A stretch of DNA of 64,000 nucleotides from Neptuniibacter sp048548695. GTDB lineage: Bacteria > Pseudomonadota > Gammaproteobacteria > Pseudomonadales > Balneatricaceae. Position numbers and translations under genes: made by a program. The notes beneath the pieces are model-generated. The model did not search any database and was not told the origin of the DNA. It was given only the letters and a program-made list of their open reading frames with translations. The stretch is taken from NCBI RefSeq assembly GCF_048548695.1, contig NZ_JBLYIF010000003.1; one strand, written 5' to 3'. Below are positions 61,628-64,000 of this stretch, one piece after another (the first letter of the stretch is position 1; each line of letters begins with the position of its first letter).

Positions 61628-62146
61628 ATGATCTACGAATCACACTACTGGAAAGAAGATTTACTGAAACTTGCAGATAGGCTCGAACTTAGACTTGTCC
61701 AAACAAGATGGGGCGATAAAAACTTCTACACAATTGAGAAAGAAATTTTCATAGGTTTTTATTCTGTAAGAAAGCTAATTGAATCCAATAAAATTTCAGA
61801 CTCATTAAAAAACAAGAATTATAGGATCAAAGAATTTCCAAGCATTGGTAATCCTGAGTCAATAATGGCCGACTATAAACCCTCAAATTACAACTTCATT
61901 AATGCGCAAGAATCTGACATTACAATTTTTCAGCTATGTAACCAATTTATACATAGTCATCATTTCATTCCATTTCTACCTAATGGAAAAAATCTTATAG
62001 GTTTTTTATTTTGCTCTGACTACAAGAAAAACTCTTGTATATATTTAATAAGTTTATTCGATATAGTCGATATATTTAGGCTCATAGGAAATAATTACCC
62101 ATATAAAATGTTAATTACAAAAAAACCAATGGGAAAACGGTTATAA
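61628..62146 (+). CDS. Cassette gene: AT-rich protein of unknown function
   Basis: 172 residues, soluble, rich in Ile, Asn, Lys and Phe. The sequence is far more AT-rich than the core genes, showing foreign origin. Segments KLADRLELRLVQTRWGDKNFYTIEKEIFIGFYSVRKLIESNKIS and FNFINAQESDITIFQLCNQFIHSHHFIPFLPNG look like an alpha/beta fold; no motif recognised. The ribosome site is weak. I cannot name a function. Confidence 0.7.
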   Translation: MIYESHYWKEDLLKLADRLELRLVQTRWGDKNFYTIEKEIFIGFYSVRKLIESNKISDSLKNKNYRIKEFPSIGNPESIMADYKPSNYNFINAQESDITIFQLCNQFIHSHHFIPFLPNGKNLIGFLFCSDYKKNSCIYLISLFDIVDIFRLIGNNYPYKMLITKKPMGKRL

Positions 62147-62159
62147 AAATTGATTAAAC

Positions 62160-62252
62160 ACATAACAAAGAGGTCAAGTTCACTCCGGTACTTGTACCTC
62201 CGCGGGAACGCCTAAGCTGCGCTTTGTCGTCCCCTTACCTTAAGCGTTAGGC
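62160..62252 (+). repeat. attC site 6
   Basis: Left core ACATAAC, right core GTTAGGC, 93 bp. AAGAGGTCAAG against CTTACCTTAAGC pair only partly, so this one is less clean than sites 2, 5 and 7. Confidence 0.75.
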
Positions 62253-62284
62253 ATCACGAGAGTTCGTGCCACCAAGGAGAAAAA

Positions 62285-63295
62285 ATGAAATATGTATATT
62301 TAACTTTGAACTGGGTATTTGGGGTGCTTCTTGGTCTTAGTGGCCTCTTATTTCTAATTGAATCTCCCTTGGCAGGCTTTTGTCTTATTGCAATATCTTT
62401 ACTTTTGTTGCCGCCAGTAAGGAATGCTGTATTTGCAAAAACCAATAAAGAATACCCACTGAAAGCAAGAGCAATTTCAATATTTATTCTCTTTACCGCG
62501 TTCGGAATATTTGTAGGCCAATCAGAGCAAAAGAAAGCTGCTGAGCTGGAGGCTCAGAAGGCCGAAGAGCAAGCGCAAAATATAGCTAAAGCCCGCCAAG
62601 ATAATATTGATTACTTCAACAGTCATAAAGAGGAAATATTGGCTTCGGCTTTATTAGCATTATCTGAAAAGAGCTATCAAGTTGTTGTTAGTCAAACAAG
62701 CAAATATTTGCCAGCCAATGACGCTGATCTTAACGAAATACACGGGCAAGCAAAAGCGGCGCTTGACGAAATTAAAAAAGCAGAGAAAGAGGCAAGAGAG
62801 AAGGCGCAGCGAGAATCAAAAACAAAAGAACTTGTCGCCAAGCTAAAAACAGTACCCGGCTCAGAATTCGCAGAAAATAAAAATCTGTATCAACGGTTAG
62901 TTCAACTGAATCCCGACAATGCAACTTACCAGAAAAAACTAGATTACTACTCACAGAAATTAAGTGAAAAAATTAAAAAAGAGAAGAGAGAGCAAGAAAG
63001 ACTCAAGAAAGAACGCGAGGCACGCGTTGCGAAATTTGGTGAGGCTCCTACACAAAGTGCATGGGATGGGTCTTATTATGCCGTAGAGCGTTATCTTAAA
63101 AGAATCGCAAATGATCCAGATAGTATAGACATAGACGGCTGCACAAAGGTGTATCACATCGAAAGCGGATGGCTCGTTGGCTGTGATTATAGAGGTAGAA
63201 ACGGCTTTGGTGGAATGATCCGCCAATCAAATTGGTTTACGATCGTTCATGACCAAGTAATACAGATGCATGATGCATCGGCGTATAAGCAATAA
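62285..63295 (+). CDS. Cassette gene: membrane-anchored coiled-coil protein with a C-terminal globular domain
   Basis: 336 residues. Two membrane helices at the N-terminus (VYLTLNWVFGVLLGLSGLLFLI; GFCLIAISLLLLPPVRNAVF), a third (AISIFILFTAFGIFVG), then Lys/Glu-rich coiled coils at about 80-240 (QKKAAELEAQKAEEQAQN; KKAEKEAREKAQRESK; KIKKEKREQERLKKER). The last 75 residues form a separate domain (AWDGSYYAVERYLKRIANDPDSIDIDGCTKVYHIESGWLVGCDYRGRNGFGG) with two cysteines. The layout looks like a sensor or scaffold anchored in the membrane. Similar small C-terminal modules occur in phage and cassette proteins, but I do not know a function. The ribosome site AAGGAG is good. Confidence 0.8.
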   Translation: MKYVYLTLNWVFGVLLGLSGLLFLIESPLAGFCLIAISLLLLPPVRNAVFAKTNKEYPLKARAISIFILFTAFGIFVGQSEQKKAAELEAQKAEEQAQNIAKARQDNIDYFNSHKEEILASALLALSEKSYQVVVSQTSKYLPANDADLNEIHGQAKAALDEIKKAEKEAREKAQRESKTKELVAKLKTVPGSEFAENKNLYQRLVQLNPDNATYQKKLDYYSQKLSEKIKKEKREQERLKKEREARVAKFGEAPTQSAWDGSYYAVERYLKRIANDPDSIDIDGCTKVYHIESGWLVGCDYRGRNGFGGMIRQSNWFTIVHDQVIQMHDASAYKQ

Positions 63296-63297
63296 AT

Positions 63298-63414
63298 GCC
63301 TAACAATAACATGCAGTGGAACCACCTACGCGCCGCCTGTTTTGTGCATGGCCTCCGGCCATTATTGCACAAAACAGGCTCTGCTCCGGCGGTCCACTGA
63401 TGTAGGCGTTAGAC
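63298..63414 (+). repeat. attC site 7
   Basis: Left core GCCTAAC, right core GTTAGAC, 117 bp. The strongest pairing in the array: CCTGTTTTGTGCA / TGCACAAAACAGG is a perfect 13-bp stem, and GCAGTGGAACC / GGTCCACTG pair outside it. Confidence 0.93.
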
Positions 63415-63528
63415 GGCCAGCCAATCACCTCAAGGGGCCGTTTTGTCACATCGAGCCCTCTCAGAAAGTCTAAGGATATGGAGCCCGAGATTTTCGAGTC
63501 CCAACCAGACATGAGAGGAAATAAGATT

Positions 63529-63936
63529 ATGAAGAAGTTTGATGTGCAGGGCGTTGATTTGCATACCACCCAGAAAATAGCTTTTTCTTACATTGCAGAC
63601 CCTATGCACTTACCGCAGTGGACGAATGCATTTGCATCAGTTACAGACGGAAGGGCTGTGATGCGAACGCCGAATGGCGAGATAGAGATTGATCTCCTCG
63701 TACGGTCATCAGAAGATCATGGGACTGTGGACTGGTTTATGACCTTTCCCGATGGCAGTGTTGCAACAGCGTTTTCCCGGGTCGTAGAGCTCGACACGGA
63801 GAATTGCGTTTACAGCTTCGTATTAACACCACCGCCAGTGCCACTTGAGCAACTTGAAGGCACACTGAAAGAGCAGTCTCGCATCCTTGCAGAAGAACTC
63901 CAAAACCTGAAGCGGATACTTGAACGTCATGGATGA
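63529..63936 (+). CDS. SRPBCC-like (polyketide cyclase/dehydrase-type) protein
   Basis: 135 residues from the ATG at 63529 (AGAGGA nine bases upstream); earlier in-frame ATGs at 63478 and 63511 are less likely. The pattern KIAFSYIADPMHLPQWTNAFASV, GEIEIDLLVRSSEDHGTVDWFMTFP and VVELDTENCVYSFVLTPPP fits the START/SRPBCC helix-grip fold, a small hydrophobic-ligand or lipid-binding barrel. The C-terminal helix (LKEQSRILAEELQNLKRILERHG) is also usual. The composition is closer to the core genome than to the cassettes. It overlaps the next gene by eight bases. Confidence 0.72.
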   Translation: MKKFDVQGVDLHTTQKIAFSYIADPMHLPQWTNAFASVTDGRAVMRTPNGEIEIDLLVRSSEDHGTVDWFMTFPDGSVATAFSRVVELDTENCVYSFVLTPPPVPLEQLEGTLKEQSRILAEELQNLKRILERHG

Positions 63937-64000
63937 GAACACAGATTCTGGTATTTCACACACCCTTGAGCATGAGGTTGCTCATGCCAGGTCTGGAGAT
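63929..64000 (+). CDS. Start of a probable ECF sigma factor, cut by the window edge
   Basis: 24 codons from an ATG that overlaps the SRPBCC gene by eight bases. The peptide ending HEVAHARSGD has the run-in typical of extracytoplasmic-function sigma factors (xARxGDxxAxExL). Too short to be sure; the reading is inferred mainly from this pattern and the tight overlap. Confidence 0.35.
   Translation, partial: MDENTDSGISHTLEHEVAHARSGD

Larger units (their letters stand above)
58144..63414 (+). mobile_element. Integron gene-cassette array without an integrase in the window
   Basis: A run of short genes separated by imperfect palindromes with RYYYAAC-like left and GTTRRRY-like right cores (seven clear ones, from 59076 to 63414, and a doubtful one at 58649). 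Most genes read rightward and start soon after a right core; the first one is reversed. Composition of several genes is clearly more AT-rich than the flanking core genome, and differs from gene to gene. An integron integrase should be encoded beyond the left end, reading left; there is none. By definition this is a CALIN or the remainder of a chromosomal integron, unless the integrase lies far away. Confidence 0.9.

Noticed and set aside
1..64000. CRISPR array
   Set aside because: No short direct repeats with regular spacing and no cas-like genes. The repeats at 58-63.4 kb are attC palindromes with variable length.

Overview
The window is a chromosomal segment of a Gram-negative gammaproteobacterium. 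The gene order (ftsA-ftsZ-lpxC-secA-argJ-nudix; pilB-pilC-pilD-coaE-yacG next to pilA and nadC) and small families such as DUF2788, DUF2789 and YchJ point to the Pseudomonadales/Oceanospirillales neighbourhood, probably a marine lineage. This is inferred from gene content; no 16S or other marker is in view.

From 1 to about 57.4 kb the content is ordinary core genome. 1-7.6 kb: end of the division/cell-wall cluster (ftsA, ftsZ), lipid A synthesis (lpxC), protein export (secA), arginine synthesis (argJ) and a Nudix/TMP-synthase fusion. 7.6-13.4 kb: type IV pilus genes (pilD, pilC, pilB leftward, pilA rightward) with coaE and yacG. 13.5-15.8 kb: nadC, ampD, rsmE. 15.9-22.5 kb: an iron block with two Fur-box-like operators, holding an exported DUF4856 protein with an EF-hand-like loop, a sterol-desaturase-family di-iron enzyme and a complete ferric-iron ABC importer. 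22.6-36.5 kb: an acetoacetyl-CoA reductase, a giant DUF349 protein, exonuclease I, an M16 protease, a potassium channel with an atypical filter, a Tim44-like protein, yaaA and small membrane proteins. 36.6-48.1 kb: trpS, sulfurtransferase, DyP peroxidase, a transporter, cysK, a pseudokinase/formylglycine-enzyme-like fusion beside a DUF4139 protein, kdsA and a HutZ-like heme protein. 48.1-52.3 kb: class Ia ribonucleotide reductase nrdA-nrdB with its ferredoxin, preceded by a pair of NrdR-like boxes 31 bp apart. 52.5-57.4 kb: a diguanylate cyclase, cysG and an enoyl-CoA-hydratase-family enzyme.

From 57.4 kb the character changes. A 3' relic of an IS3-family transposase (stop codon inside) is followed by a sigma70-like promoter overlapping a perfect LexA box, CTGT-N8-ACAG. 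Then comes a series of small, mostly AT-rich genes separated by imperfect palindromes of 55-120 bp that start near YAAC and end in GTTRRRY-like cores: an integron gene-cassette array with seven clear attC sites and one doubtful one. No integron integrase gene is in the window. The cassettes encode a phage-type DNA adenine methyltransferase (reversed), several small membrane proteins, a cyclodeaminase/cyclohydrolase-like protein, an AT-rich orphan and a membrane-anchored coiled-coil protein. The array seems to end near 63.4 kb, before a SRPBCC-like gene overlapping the start of a probable ECF sigma factor cut by the window edge.

The most interesting signal is the array together with its left border. 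The LexA-controlled promoter abutting an IS3 end suggests that an SOS-regulated intI was removed by the insertion, leaving the cassettes stranded. This is a hypothesis, not a demonstrated event.
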